Shown: positions 12,094 to 27,100 of the stretch, one piece after another | Layout: every line of letters begins with the position of its first letter | How positions within the stretch are numbered: the stretch's first letter is position 1 | Source of the DNA: Chimonanthus salicifolius | Taxonomy: Eukaryota > Streptophyta > Magnoliopsida > Laurales > Calycanthaceae | Reading direction: 5' to 3' | DNA length: 64,000 nt | Assembly: GCA_013350335.1 (NCBI GenBank) | Contig: CM023537.1 | Span: 8,423,438-8,487,437, forward strand | Program-made: the position numbers and the translations under genes | Notes under the pieces: generated by a model | What the model was told of the DNA's origin: nothing | The model's input: the letters and a program-made list of their open reading frames with translations, nothing else | Databases searched by the model: none

Positions 12094-12200
12094 CAGGAGT
12101 AAAAAACTCAGGTATACCGAGATATCAGCTCGGCCGATATCTCTCTCCTTTTTTTTCTTAAAAAAACCTCGATGTTTATCGGCCGAGATTTATAGCCTTG
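12094..12200 (+). mobile_element. hAT-type MITE, short copy 2
   Basis: A 107-bp element starts CAGGAGTAAAAA and ends TTTATAGCCTTG. It is flanked on both sides by the perfect 8-mer ATTCAGAT (12086-12093 and 12201-12208). It holds two CGGCCGA cores around a T-rich centre, so it looks like an internally deleted relative of the 11073 copy. It lies right beside the SINE duplication. Confidence 0.82.
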
Positions 12201-12208
12201 ATTCAGAT

Positions 12209-13135
12209 CAGTTCACCATCATGTTCATATATTCACTAATAAATTGAGTACTCCCGATCCATTCACTAGCGTAATATTGTCACAATTTACCAAGATAAGA
12301 ATTGCAGCAGACGAGTGTGTAAGATTGTGAAGGGTGAGTTCATAACAGAGTAGACATTCCGGTTACTAAATGAAGTCTAGGCTAAAAGCCTGCATCCTGC
12401 TTCATATTTAGAGAGGGAGGGGTGAAAATGGCACATTCAGCATAATTCATCAGAAGGATTTATCACTGGATGACCATTAAATCACTGGATACAGATCTTG
12501 GCTTGGCAAAGATTAATAAAAGATCAGAACAAACCAACACCATTGGTTGAGGGTCAATGGGGCACGATAGGGTCAAGAACACGGCAGTGGCAGTGGCAGT
12601 GGCATTGATGTTCATAGTTATGGATTCTATTGCTTCATATTATTTGATGGAGGCACAGAGGATACCAGTAACCTAGACATGAATATGACAAATGAGTTCC
12701 TAAATTGTGAATGGGCTAAGGAACTTGCCCCTCGCAATGGTGGAAAAGATGTACAAATGAATTCAAAAGGTTTGGGGCAATGGACACTCAGATTGTAGTA
12801 CACTTATAACTGTCGGAAACTTGTAAAGCCATTCTATACACTATCTGCTGCACATGCATTTTAACTTTTAGAAACCAACCACATCACAACTTTTCTGAAC
12901 TCTCAAGTCGAATTAGCTTAATATCATTCATAAAGTAATTCTTTCCAAATCATGTTGTTTGTGGGAAATTGGTCATTAACATTAATCTGGAGTTCTCGTT
13001 CTAACAGAAGAAAAAAAAAACATTTATTTGGAGTTATTTCCCTCAAAAGGAGAACAACATCAATTTACATAATCCTTAAAAGGGAGTAGAGACACACAAA
13101 TATTCTTGTTGACCTTCGTTGGCTGTGAAAAGGTA
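12209..13135. other. 3' flank of the WDR5 gene
   Basis: No gene was recognised. A short (GGCAGT)n run lies near 12582-12606. The sequence next to 13135 should contain the WDR5 3' UTR. Confidence 0.5.
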
Positions 13136-16980
<3,845 letters not shown>

Positions 16981-17791
16981 GCCTGCTCTCTCTCTGCAAT
17001 TTTCTCTGAAAATTAAGGGTAAAGAAAGGAGAACACGAGAGAATCAAGCGAGTCACGTTTTTATTTGAAATTTTGAATTATGGATACATGAATGTAATTA
17101 TAATATATTAATTTATAATTATTGTATATAATTTTTTTTTATTAAGGCATAATAGAAAGCAAGATAAAGAGAGCTGAGGTTGTTGAAATGTGGAATGCAG
17201 AGAAGGGAGAGAGAATTTTCAGAGGACTGTGTGTCTGAATTTTTAATTTTCCTTATGTGCAGTAGATTTTTGTGATATAATATGGATTAACTCATCTTTC
17301 AAACTAAAATTTGGTGAGATTTGCTTGAATTGTCTTTCTTAAGATATAACACCTAAAAGTTATTTTTGATTTTTGATATAGTAATAATGAGACATGTGGG
17401 TAGGTAATATCACTATCTTTGTAATCTCTTTTATGTATAAAATTACAATTAATTATGTTTATCATTAAATACTAATAAGCACAAATAAAAATATAGAAAT
17501 GTTATCAAATGCATATGTTTAGTCAAAATAACGTGATTATCAAATAATAATTTCAAGGGAGCTTGAATTTTAACCTCATAAGAATCAAACAAAAAGAAAA
17601 AAAAAACACTAAGAAATATGTTTGAATACATATTATTCAAAATTTAAACTCAAAATATATGGTTGCATCTGGTCTATTTTATTTTTAAATTATAATTAAA
17701 TTATGTGGATTCAAAATAACCTTGATGAGCTTCAAGTCGATCAAATTCCAACCAAAATTAATTTTTTAATCACTGAATCTTACATGATTGA
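16981..17791. other. 5' flank of the WDR5 gene, AT-rich
   Basis: The stretch should carry the WDR5 5' UTR and promoter on the minus strand. It includes a CT-rich stretch just upstream of the start. No TATA box could be singled out and no other gene is seen. Confidence 0.45.
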
Positions 17792-17800
17792 AATTACTAA

Positions 17801-19525
17801 GGGAGCCTATTTAGACACCGCACTATTCTATTATCATATACCGATTTTCAGATTTTTAAGTGAAAATTACCATTCTGCCCTTATGCACGGAATACACATG
17901 AAAAAATCGATTGAGCTAAAGAAATCGATCGATTGATCCTGCTTCCGAGCAGTAACAAATCGCTTAACAAATCGATCGATTCATCGTGCTATCGATTTGT
18001 TCGATCGATTTGTTCTACAGTAATTATATTATTTAAATAATAAAATTTCCTTTAAAACTTTAAAGTTATTTTTTAAACACTATGTATTTTTAAAATTTCT
18101 CAAATTGAATATCCAGACTAACTACAATAACCTGATAAAAATACTTTAAGACTTTAAGGTCTTTTGACACTCCTAAATATTTAAAATACAGTATTTTACA
18201 AATAAGAGTTTCCTAGGGTGTGCCGAAAATACATTTATGAGTGTCAAAAGACTTTGAAGTCTTAAAGTATTTTTATCAGGTTATCGTAATTAGTATGGAT
18301 ATTCAATTTGAGAAATTTTGAAAAAACATAGTACTTAAAAAATAACGTTAAAGTTTTATCTTTCCTTTAAAACTTTAACATTATTTTTTAGGCATTGTGT
18401 ATTTTCAAAATTTCTCAAATTGAATATCCGAACTAATTACGATAACCTGATAAAAATACTTTAAAACTTGAAGGTCTTTTGACACTCCTAAATGTGTTTT
18501 CGGCATAACCTAGGGATACCCTTACTTTATAAAATACTGTGTTTTAAATATTTAGGAGTGTCAAAAGACCTTTGAAGTCTTAAAGTATTTTTATCAGGTT
18601 ATCGTAATTAGTCCAGATATTCAATTTGAGAAATTTTGAAAATACACATTGCTTAAAAAATAATGTTAAAGTTTTAAAGGAAAGATAAAACTTTAACGTT
18701 ATTTTTTAAGCACTTTGTATTTTCAAAATTTCTCAAATTGAATATCCGGACTAATTACGATAACCTGATAAAAATACTTTAAGACTTTAAGGTCTTTTGA
18801 CACTCCTAAATGTGTTTTCGGCATAACCTAGGGATACCCTTATTTATAAAATACTGTGTTTTAAATATTTAGGAGTGTCAAAAGACCTTTAAGTCTTAAA
18901 GTATTTTTATCAGGTTATCGTAATTAGTCCAGATATTCAATTTGAGAAATTTTGAAAATACACCGTGTTTGAAAATAATGTTAAAGTTTTACCGGATATT
19001 CAATTTGAGAAATTTTGAAAATAGACTAATGTTAACGTTATTTTTTAAGTACTGTGTATTTTTAAAATTTCTCAAATTGAATATTCGAACTAATTACGAT
19101 AACCTGATAAAAATACTTTAAGACTTTAAGGTCTTTTGACACTCCTAAATATGTTTTCGGCACACCTAAGGGATACCCTTATTTGTAAAATACTGTGTTT
19201 TAAATATTTAGGAGTGTCAAAAGACCTTTAAGTCTTAAAGTATTTTTATCAGGTTATCGTAATTAGTCCAGATATTCAATTTGAGAAATTTTGAAAATAC
19301 ACAGTGTTTAAACTTTAAAATTTTAAAGAATTTTTTTTATTTAGTTACTGTTGCATAAATCAACAGAGAATCGATTGATGCGATCCACCGATCGATTTCT
19401 TTCCCTGATGGGATCGATCGAAGCATTTAGTTGATTCTGCATAGAAGGGCAAAATGATAATTTTCACTTAAAATCTAAAAATCGGTGTCTGCTGACAGAA
19501 TATTGCGGTGTCTATATGTCCAACT
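17801..19525. mobile_element. Mutator-like foldback element with tandem palindromic modules
   Basis: The 9-mer AATTACTAA flanks the element perfectly (17792-17800 and 19526-19534), the duplication size made by MULE transposases. Terminal inverted repeats of about 80 bp start GGGAGCCTATTTAGACACCG on the left and end CGGTGTCTATATGTCCAACT on the right. Inside them are blocks of TCGATCGATT (17908-18015 and 19365-19430). The core is four head-to-tail modules, near 18047, 18361, 18688 and 19025. Each is an imperfect palindrome of about 310-330 bp whose left half reads CTCAAATTGAATATCC, ACCTGATAAAAATACTTTAA and GGTCTTTTGACACTCC and whose right half reads the reverse complement. There is no coding capacity. 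Confidence 0.88.
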
Positions 19526-19534
19526 AATTACTAA

Positions 19535-20450
19535 TTGTTCTTAAAAAGACTTCAAGAACACCTTGTAATTTCGATCAAGGGCCAAAATTTGACTGAGATT
19601 TTTCTCTCTCCTCATTTTTTTTATTTAAATCTCGGTGATTTTTTTTAAAAAAAACTCATTTAAAAAAAGACAATTTTTTTTAAAAAAATTAATAAATATA
19701 GATATCGACTGGGTCCACACCGATACTTTTTTTTAAAATAAAAAATAAAATCGACCAATATTCAGCTGAATTTTCTTTGTCACTATACATATCAGCCTAG
19801 ATGCACTGTATCGGCCAAGATTCGACTCTCCAAGCAATTCAAATTCTACTCATTGAAATCAATAAGTAGAATAACGAAGCGTATAATAGTAGCAACGTGG
19901 GAAAGTCGGTGAGTAGAAAAATCTACAACTTATTACCATTCATCGTGAGTAGGGGTAGTAATTTTGACCAAACCCGTGAACCCAACCGATGCTACCCGAA
20001 AAATTGGGTTTGAGTCATGCCTTAAAAAAACATTTAAATTGACCCAACCCAACCTGAAATAAGTTTGGGTCAGGGTCATCAATTTGAATCCTCAGTTGAT
20101 TTGAATCGAATTAAAATTAGTATTTACATAAATTAATTATTTTTTATTTATTAATTTTATCATATGCACCCCACCAAGTGAAAAAAAATTGTCTATTACA
20201 TCAATTTTCTATATCTCAATGTGCTCACACGAAAGTGAAACTCCATCTCTCATTTTCAATTAAGAACAAATTCACATTTATTATTTTTAAAAAATTATAT
20301 TATTTTGAGTTAGGTCAGGTTGGGTCAAGCTGAATAAAATAAAATTTGAGTCAAGTCAGTAGTTTAAAAAAGAGGCCCATCATGAGTTGAGAACCTCAGG
20401 CCATTTTACAGATTGTCAACTATGGAAACATCATGTTTTCTCTTCAAATA
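19535..20450. other. Repeat-rich intergenic stretch
   Basis: This holds a degenerate relative of the ATCGG repeat family (about 19590-19830, with ATATCGACTGGGTCC and TATCGGCCAAGATTC) and a block rich in AACCC/GGGTT words (19965-20110, 20310-20360) that recurs at 44400, 54470 and 62370. No gene is seen. Confidence 0.5.
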
Positions 20451-20458
20451 GCCTGGAT

Positions 20459-20649
20459 CAAGGGTCTGAATATCGGCCAAAGGCCGATACGATTCGTATT
20501 GGCCGATATGCCGATATATCGGCCGCATCATATCGACTGGTATCGACCGTTTTTTGTAAAAAAAAATTAAGGAGAGAAAAATATCGCCCGATAACAAGAT
20601 ATCGGTCGATATATTGTATTATCGGCCGAGACAGTTTTTTCAACCCCAG
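20459..20649 (+). mobile_element. hAT-type MITE with ATCGGCCGAT interior, copy 3
   Basis: The ends are CAAGGGTCTGAATATCGG and CAACCCCAG. The flanking 8-mers are GCCTGGAT (20451-20458) and GCCCAGAT (20650-20657), six of eight identical. The interior again has TATCGGCC and CGGCCGATA cores around an A-rich centre, but it is more diverged than the copies at 11073 and 60061. Confidence 0.7.
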
Positions 20650-20887
20650 GCCCAGATGTTCATAACTAATGAAGTTTACAAAAGACCACCTAATTTGAAA
20701 ATTCTAGAATTTTTTAGCAGTAAAAATGATTTCATTAAATAAGAAAACTAAGAACAAAAAAGAACAAAACATCATATACGAAAGGTCTAAGAGATTTAGA
20801 TCAACCCCAAAGGATTACAACAAAGAAAAAAGAGAGTAACCCCAAACAAAAACAAAAAAAGAACTCTAAACAAAACTCTCTAAGCTC

Positions 20888-21286
20888 AAAGTTTCACACT
20901 CAAAAGGGCTAGCCACTTCCAAGGTTCTCCGCCCCTCTTTATAAACACAAAAACTTCCCGGGACATTTCCGACGTGGGACTTCCCTCATTATAGACTCTC
21001 CGGCCCAATCCCTAACGCCCTCGCAAGGAGAACCCACACCTCTTTCGTGTAGGATCCACGCGTTAGGGGGAGCCTCAAGCCTACAAGATCCCCAACCCAA
21101 TCCCTGGTGCCCTTTGCCAAGGAGATCAACACTTCTTTTATGTAGAGTCCACGTATCGGGGAGAGTCCCATTCCCAAGGTCGGTTTTACACTCAAAAGGG
21201 CTAGCTGCTCCCAAACTTCTCCACCTCTACTTATAAACCCAAAGATCTTCCCAGGGCATTTCTGATGTGGGATTGCCATCATTGGA
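20888..21286. repeat. Repeat with A-B-B'-A' structure and GTGGGAC motif
   Basis: Two outer copies (20888-20998 and 21180-21286) share CACTCAAAAGGGCTAGC and YGTGGGAYT. Between them are two tandem copies of a unit of about 90 bp (CCCAATCCCTRRYGCCCT..., from about 21001 and 21092). A B-like unit recurs at 35424-35520. The open frames here are accidental. Confidence 0.65.
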
Positions 21287-22507
21287 TTGAGCTCAGATTA
21301 AATAATTCAAGCTACCTCGAACTTGTTTCATGCTTAGCTAAATAACATTATCCTGAGCTTGAACTTGGTAAGTTGTTCATCTATGAACTAAATGTAGCTT
21401 GGTTCATCCAATGTCCCTACTATCCAATCCATCTGATGAATCATGAGATACCATATTAACAGCACAATGATCCATGAAAAGCCAAATTTATTAAGCATGC
21501 TGCCTGCATCATTCCATGGCTGATGGAAAGATTTAATTATGAACACAATCATTCTCGGTATATTAATATTGATGCAAATCATCATTGATATTGATGATGA
21601 AAGACATGTTAGGAAGTCCTCATACAGGAAAAATGGGGAAAAATCTTGACGATAACACTACCAGCACTTGGCTTATAAAAAAGAATGAGTATCACTTACA
21701 CATGTTCTTGTTATGAAGATATAGTGGGGGATTCATATGCTAAAATGGTGTCCAGAGTCTTAAAAAGCAGACTACGTTGCCATCTTCATAGATGGACGGC
21801 AGCACCAAGCAGCCACCCCACCTGTAGCCTGTTACACAGCACAGATATATTCGATTACAATAGCAATACCAATAATAGGAACTCAGGACCAGATTTGAAT
21901 TTAGGTACCATCCATGCTGAATTGACTCAAAAGATATGAATAGAAACACAGCCATCCTTCAGACAAGATGAATTGCTCTACAAAAGAAAGAGCACAATTG
22001 ACCACTTTATTTATTTCCCTACTGCAGCTTAATAACCCAGTGTTGATAGATAAACTCAACTTATGAATGTTTCATTTGGCTTTGGATGGTAAGTGGGTGA
22101 TGGGTGATTTATGCATTAACACATGCAGTATAAACATCATTTTCTTCTTTTTTTCAAAGTAACTCACAATATAAAAGTCCTCAAAATGAATCAGAAGCAA
22201 CTTACCAATCAAAAACATTCCAACATTCATCTTTCAAAAAAAAAAAAAAATTCCAGAATTCCGTATGTTTTTTGAAAGATCAGCATTCCACATGTTTCGT
22301 AGAAGTAATTCTGCTAATGTCTATGAAAAAAAATAGTGTAAATATCCGTCCCTCTTTATCCTACTGAAAATTACTAGCAATTCAAAGTCCCTTTAGACAT
22401 ATGGCAAATAGGCAACCAATAACATTTTCCTGTTCCACATCAATTTTGTTTTAAAAATAAAGAACCCTAAACTGATAGTCCAAAACAGTCCAATCTATAT
22501 CCATTTT
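21287..22507. other. Intergenic stretch without a recognised gene
   Basis: Short accidental frames only. No transposon ends could be defined. Confidence 0.45.
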
Positions 22508-23900
22508 AACTTTTTTTTTTTGAAAGATAAAACCAATTTTTTTTCAATCAAAAGAAAGAAGTCAACTCCAACGGCACCACAAAACCAGGCCAAAAGCCTG
22601 CAACCAAGCTTACAAAACAGAATCCAAAAGAAAACCAGGCCTGAAGCATGCAACCAGAAGTACAAACAGACCAAGACAGAATTAGGCTGACTGCTAAGAG
22701 ACTTCACAGGCAGAAAAACCCCCAACTTAGCAAGCCCATCAGCCTCATGAGTTGGCAGATCTCAGAACATGAGAAATGATAAAAGTCATAAAACCATGGG
22801 ATCTCACTGAAGTCCTAATTTGCTCAATTTTCTCAGGGAACCTCCACAGGCATAATGATGCGGTGCATCTCAGCACCTTCCAATTTCATATTTTGCTATT
22901 TTTGTGTGTTTTATTTTTAGAAAAGGAAATTAATGTAATTTGTTTTTAGTTTCTTATTTAGGGTAAGGTCTTATTCTATAAACCCCTCTCTCTTGTAAAC
23001 TCATCCACCGATGAATTGAATGAATAAAAGTTTTGAGTTTTTCAAACCTTGTGTGGAGCGATTCCTTTAGAGTGAGACCCTTTTGGCGTGAAGCTTGGTG
23101 TGAGGCTACCTTCCTTCTTCTTCAGGTACTCGTCCTTTATCTTCTCTCTCTCTTCCTCTTCCTTCCTCTTCTTCTTCCCTGGATTTCCGAAGCCATTCCT
23201 TTGTTGCCAAACTATTTCCAACCCTTTCGGCTTCCGTCTCCTCTTCCGCTCTTTTCCTTCTTCGCCGCAAGCCCCTTCGCACCCCTTTCGCATCGTGTCC
23301 CCTCTTCTCTGTTTTCCTTCATTGGCTTGGTTGCCCTAAACTGATTTCTCCTTCTTTACCCTTTTATTTAAGTCAAACTAGCATGTGATAAGGTCTACTG
23401 TGGGACCATTTTATTTGTTTCACGTACAGTGAAGGTTGATTAAATTCCTATTATTTGCATAGTTATTTGTGCCAAAATTTTATATTAATTATTGCAAGTG
23501 TTAATTGAAGTTTAATTTCAGCCTATATTAGTTTTAGGTGCATTATTTTCATTCCTTTTAATTTATAGGGAACCAATTTAGGCATTTAGGGCCACCCTAT
23601 TAGTTGTCCTGCATCACATAAGCTGCCTTTGGCCCATCTATCTAGTGACTACTAAAGAGTCTCCTTCCAAAATGTCCCCCTGAGAACTAATCTTTACCAG
23701 CTCCTGCACACCTTTCCAAAGAGCAAAGTGTTGTGCTTCATTAGAAGAACATGCCGGCAGAAGGCCAGCATAAATAGTCAGGAAGGACCTAATGTAGTTT
23801 CTAATGACACCACCATACCTGGCTTTCCCACAATCTTTCAGTCTGTTCTTGTCAAAATTTAGTTTCAGCTGGCCCTGATTGCAACAGTAGTTAGGGAGAT
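22508..23900 (-). mobile_element. LINE 3' region with RNase H domain, split by a solo LTR
   Basis: On the minus strand the part above 23617 reads LKLNFDKNRLKDCGKARYGG and VIRNYIRSFL, then EGDSLVVT, the RNase H-like domain found at the end of plant L1 elements. The continuation from 22855 down to a poly-A tail (poly-T at 22509-22519 on the plus strand) is its 3' UTR. An LTR is inserted at 22856-23616. Frames are broken. The 5' end was not defined. Confidence 0.78.
22856..23616 (+). mobile_element. Solo LTR inserted in the LINE
   Basis: The ends TGATGCGGTGC and CCTGCATCA are inverted matches with TG...CA termini. The 5-mer CATAA flanks both sides (22851-22855 and 23617-23621), the duplication of an LTR element. 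Inside are TCTATAAACCCC (about 22976), which could be the TATA region, and a polyadenylation-like GAATAAAAG (about 23022). It is followed by a CT-rich tract. The 761 bp hold no protein domain, so it is a solo LTR or a short TRIM-like unit. Confidence 0.83.
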
Positions 23901-24143
23901 AAAGGCTCTACTTAAGGGACGATAAATCTCATTCATCAAAAAACGATAAAATCTCGTTCATTAAGTTAGTAGATCAGCCAATGGTGTTGTAGACTTCTTT
24001 GCTAAATAGGGAGTAGACTCGTTTACCATCAGTGACAAACATGGATAGCACTTTTGGGATAGGGGAGAGAGAGAGAGAGAGTATATACCAAATAAGCTTG
24101 CTGGCAATTACAGATTGCATGGCAGCCATCTTTTGCTATTTAG

Positions 24144-27100
24144 CTACAAAACCAGAAAGTCTAACTCATCAGAGCTCTCCTCATAGATTACAAACGGCAT
24201 ATCATGGCCATCCTCATTTCCACTTCCCTGATCACTAGCATAGCTACTATCAGACGAACTCATAAATGATGACCCATCAGATGTCTGACCACTGAGCTGC
24301 AAAGGTATGCTTTCATCGCTGTTTAGTTCACTATCAGTTGCATGCATCTCAACAAAGCTGCAATGCATCCAAAGCAGTAATGAATATAATATAAATGTTT
24401 GCAGTATTGTATTGAAGATAGTCATAAAAGCAGAACAACCTCCCCTCAGACGGAAACTCAGCTACTAGGCGGACCTCAGGCCTCTCTTCCAAGATACGCG
24501 ATATGGGAATGCTACTGCATGATTTGCAGAGACAAATATTAGAAAAAAGAAATTAAATAAAACACAAGGAGATATGTTAGCTTTTCGGAAGTACCTTGGG
24601 GTATAACATCTGTCATCCCAATCTTCTTCTGAGGCCAAACCTTCCTTGTTAGATATGTCCTATTTGCATGCCACAATAAAAGGTACAAAGACCAATATAT
24701 TCATATAATGGAACAGGCAAACAAGTAATCTTAAAAGAATGATAAGAGATTCTATCTCTACTGACAAGGTATCTAAGTAATTTGCAGTCTCCTTCAAGAG
24801 CTGCCAATAAGAACCGTGCAACTTCCACCTGCACAAAGTATAAAAAGAGGAAAAGATCGGAACATGCAACTGCATCTAAGCATTCAAGCCCGACCAGTGT
24901 ACAGAGAGAGAGAGAGAGAGAGAGATCCACACTTCTTTGAGATGCATGCAATCACGTAAGATCAGAACCTCCAGAGATTGTCCATTCGCACCACTTCCAA
25001 GGTTCCTAAACAAACGTAGATGTGAAATACTGATTGCAAGAAAGGAAACATTTAATGCGGACATAAAACACATGCTGGCAAGAACACCACCAGAAGAGTT
25101 CCCTTTAGAAATGCAAACCTTAGAAAAGTTCCAGTGACCGAATAAGATGTTGAGAAATCCACAAATTTCAGCTTGAGGAATCCCTAAAATGAAAAACAGA
25201 AGGATGAAAAATCTCTAGAGAACTAATTTCAGCATTCAAACCAGTTTTGTATTCCATCCTGACTTGGGATTTTTTTTAAAAGGTAATTATTTTATTCACA
25301 GAAAAAGAATAACATTACATGAAGATGAACACAAAACCGGACAACCATTGCCTGCCACCCCTATAACCCAAGAGAACTACAAAAATCTGTTTACAAAATC
25401 AGAAGATATATTTTTTTGAGTTTTTTTGTTGGTAGGCTTTCAATGCCTACTTTGGTTCCATCTGTATATTTCTTCCTCTTTTTAAATTAATGAAGTTAAT
25501 TTTCAAAAAAAAAATAAAAATCAGAAGACATATTAAGACCCTGCCTCGCCACTTCATTCAGCTTCAGAGTTAGCAAATCTAGGAACCCAAGAAACAGTGA
25601 AACCATTCGTAGAGATAGACGTGCTGAATCCTATCAACTTTATCCAAAAATATCCATGGACATAGAGAGCATAAAGCCCAACTCAGAATCACCATGGAAT
25701 CCCCTTCCAAGATACCCCCAAAAGCTCCCAACTCCTCCATCTCGAGGACCCCTCTCCAAAGTGCAAGCAGTTCAGCTTCAATAGCTGAGCAATTGGGGAG
25801 AGGGCCTACAAAAGATGCTCGACTCTCGCCAAAAGGCTCCCTAATCACTCCGCCAAACCCAGCCATATCACATTCTCGCACACAACTGCCATCATAATTT
25901 AACCTAAGGAAACCCAACTCTGGAGGAAGCCAAGAGACTGGCTGCGGGGAAACCAAATCCAACTTTCTAAAATCAACCGATGCCCAGTCCCTACAAATGA
26001 CAAAAAAGATGATGACAGTATTTTATATACAACTTGAGTGTCATCTATGTTACATTGTTGAAGATTACAAAAAGAACATTGAGTATCTGACTTGCTAATT
26101 ACATGTGATCTTGGATAGCTTATAAGACTAATGTTTTGAAATTTGACTTGGATCGTAAATGAAATCATATTTTTGATAAAAGTAGCATTTAAATTACAAA
26201 AATTGTAAGGTTAAAAAAAATCATATTATACGATCTAAATCATTTTCTTTAAAAATCGTATGGCATCATAAGATTCAATTTTATAAATTATAAAATTTTA
26301 ACAACTATGAATATACTGTACTCTTACAAATACTAAACTACATGCTCTCATATACAATAGAGTCTGAAGAAAAGGAATAAAACATGACCCGACAACATAG
26401 TTGCCATACCATCTTACCATCTTTGGGTATGTCCTGTATAAATTTACATTCCTCTCAATGGTAAAGGCACACTATTTTGCCTATCATATTCAAGTGAGGT
26501 GAATTTTAGCTTACTAACCCCCAGGAATTTAGATTTTCTGGAGCTGTAAATAACACAATTATGGGTCCATGTTTCCATGTTATATAGTAATCCAAGAGCT
26601 TCAAATAATGTACCCAACTTCAGGTGGAAGATGCCAAAGCAACATCAGAGATCCTTTTTTGAGAATGAAAGAAACAACAGAATCAAAATAACAAAATCTA
26701 CGTTTTCCTGATTTTTCCAGGAACATTGCTGCATACCATATGCAGTAGTAACTTTTAGGCAGTCAATCAACAGGGTATAATCATTCTAATCAGAAGGATC
26801 TTTATGTAAACACGCAAGTTGGGATATTCATACGCAACAGCACAGATCACTGATAGTGAGCCCCAAGAGTATCAGAAGTGGGAATCATGAAACATAATAG
26901 ATTGCTGAGGTTCAGTACTCTTACTACTTCTTCACGTAACAAAATAGAATAGAGTCAATGAAAACAAAAGTCAAATATATCATTTTGTCTACTTCATTGT
27001 TTATGGTCACCATAATAGATTCCTGAGGTTCAGTACTCTTACAATTCTTCTTCACGTAACAAAATAGAATAGAGTCAATGAAAACATACAAGTCAAATAT

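Noticed and set aside
17801..19525. CRISPR-like or satellite array
   Set aside because: The units are palindromic modules inside inverted repeats with a 9-bp duplication in a plant nuclear genome; a MULE foldback explains all of it.
19590..19835. Another TSD-flanked hAT MITE copy
   Set aside because: ATCGG-type words are present, but the best flanking 8-9-mers do not match convincingly.
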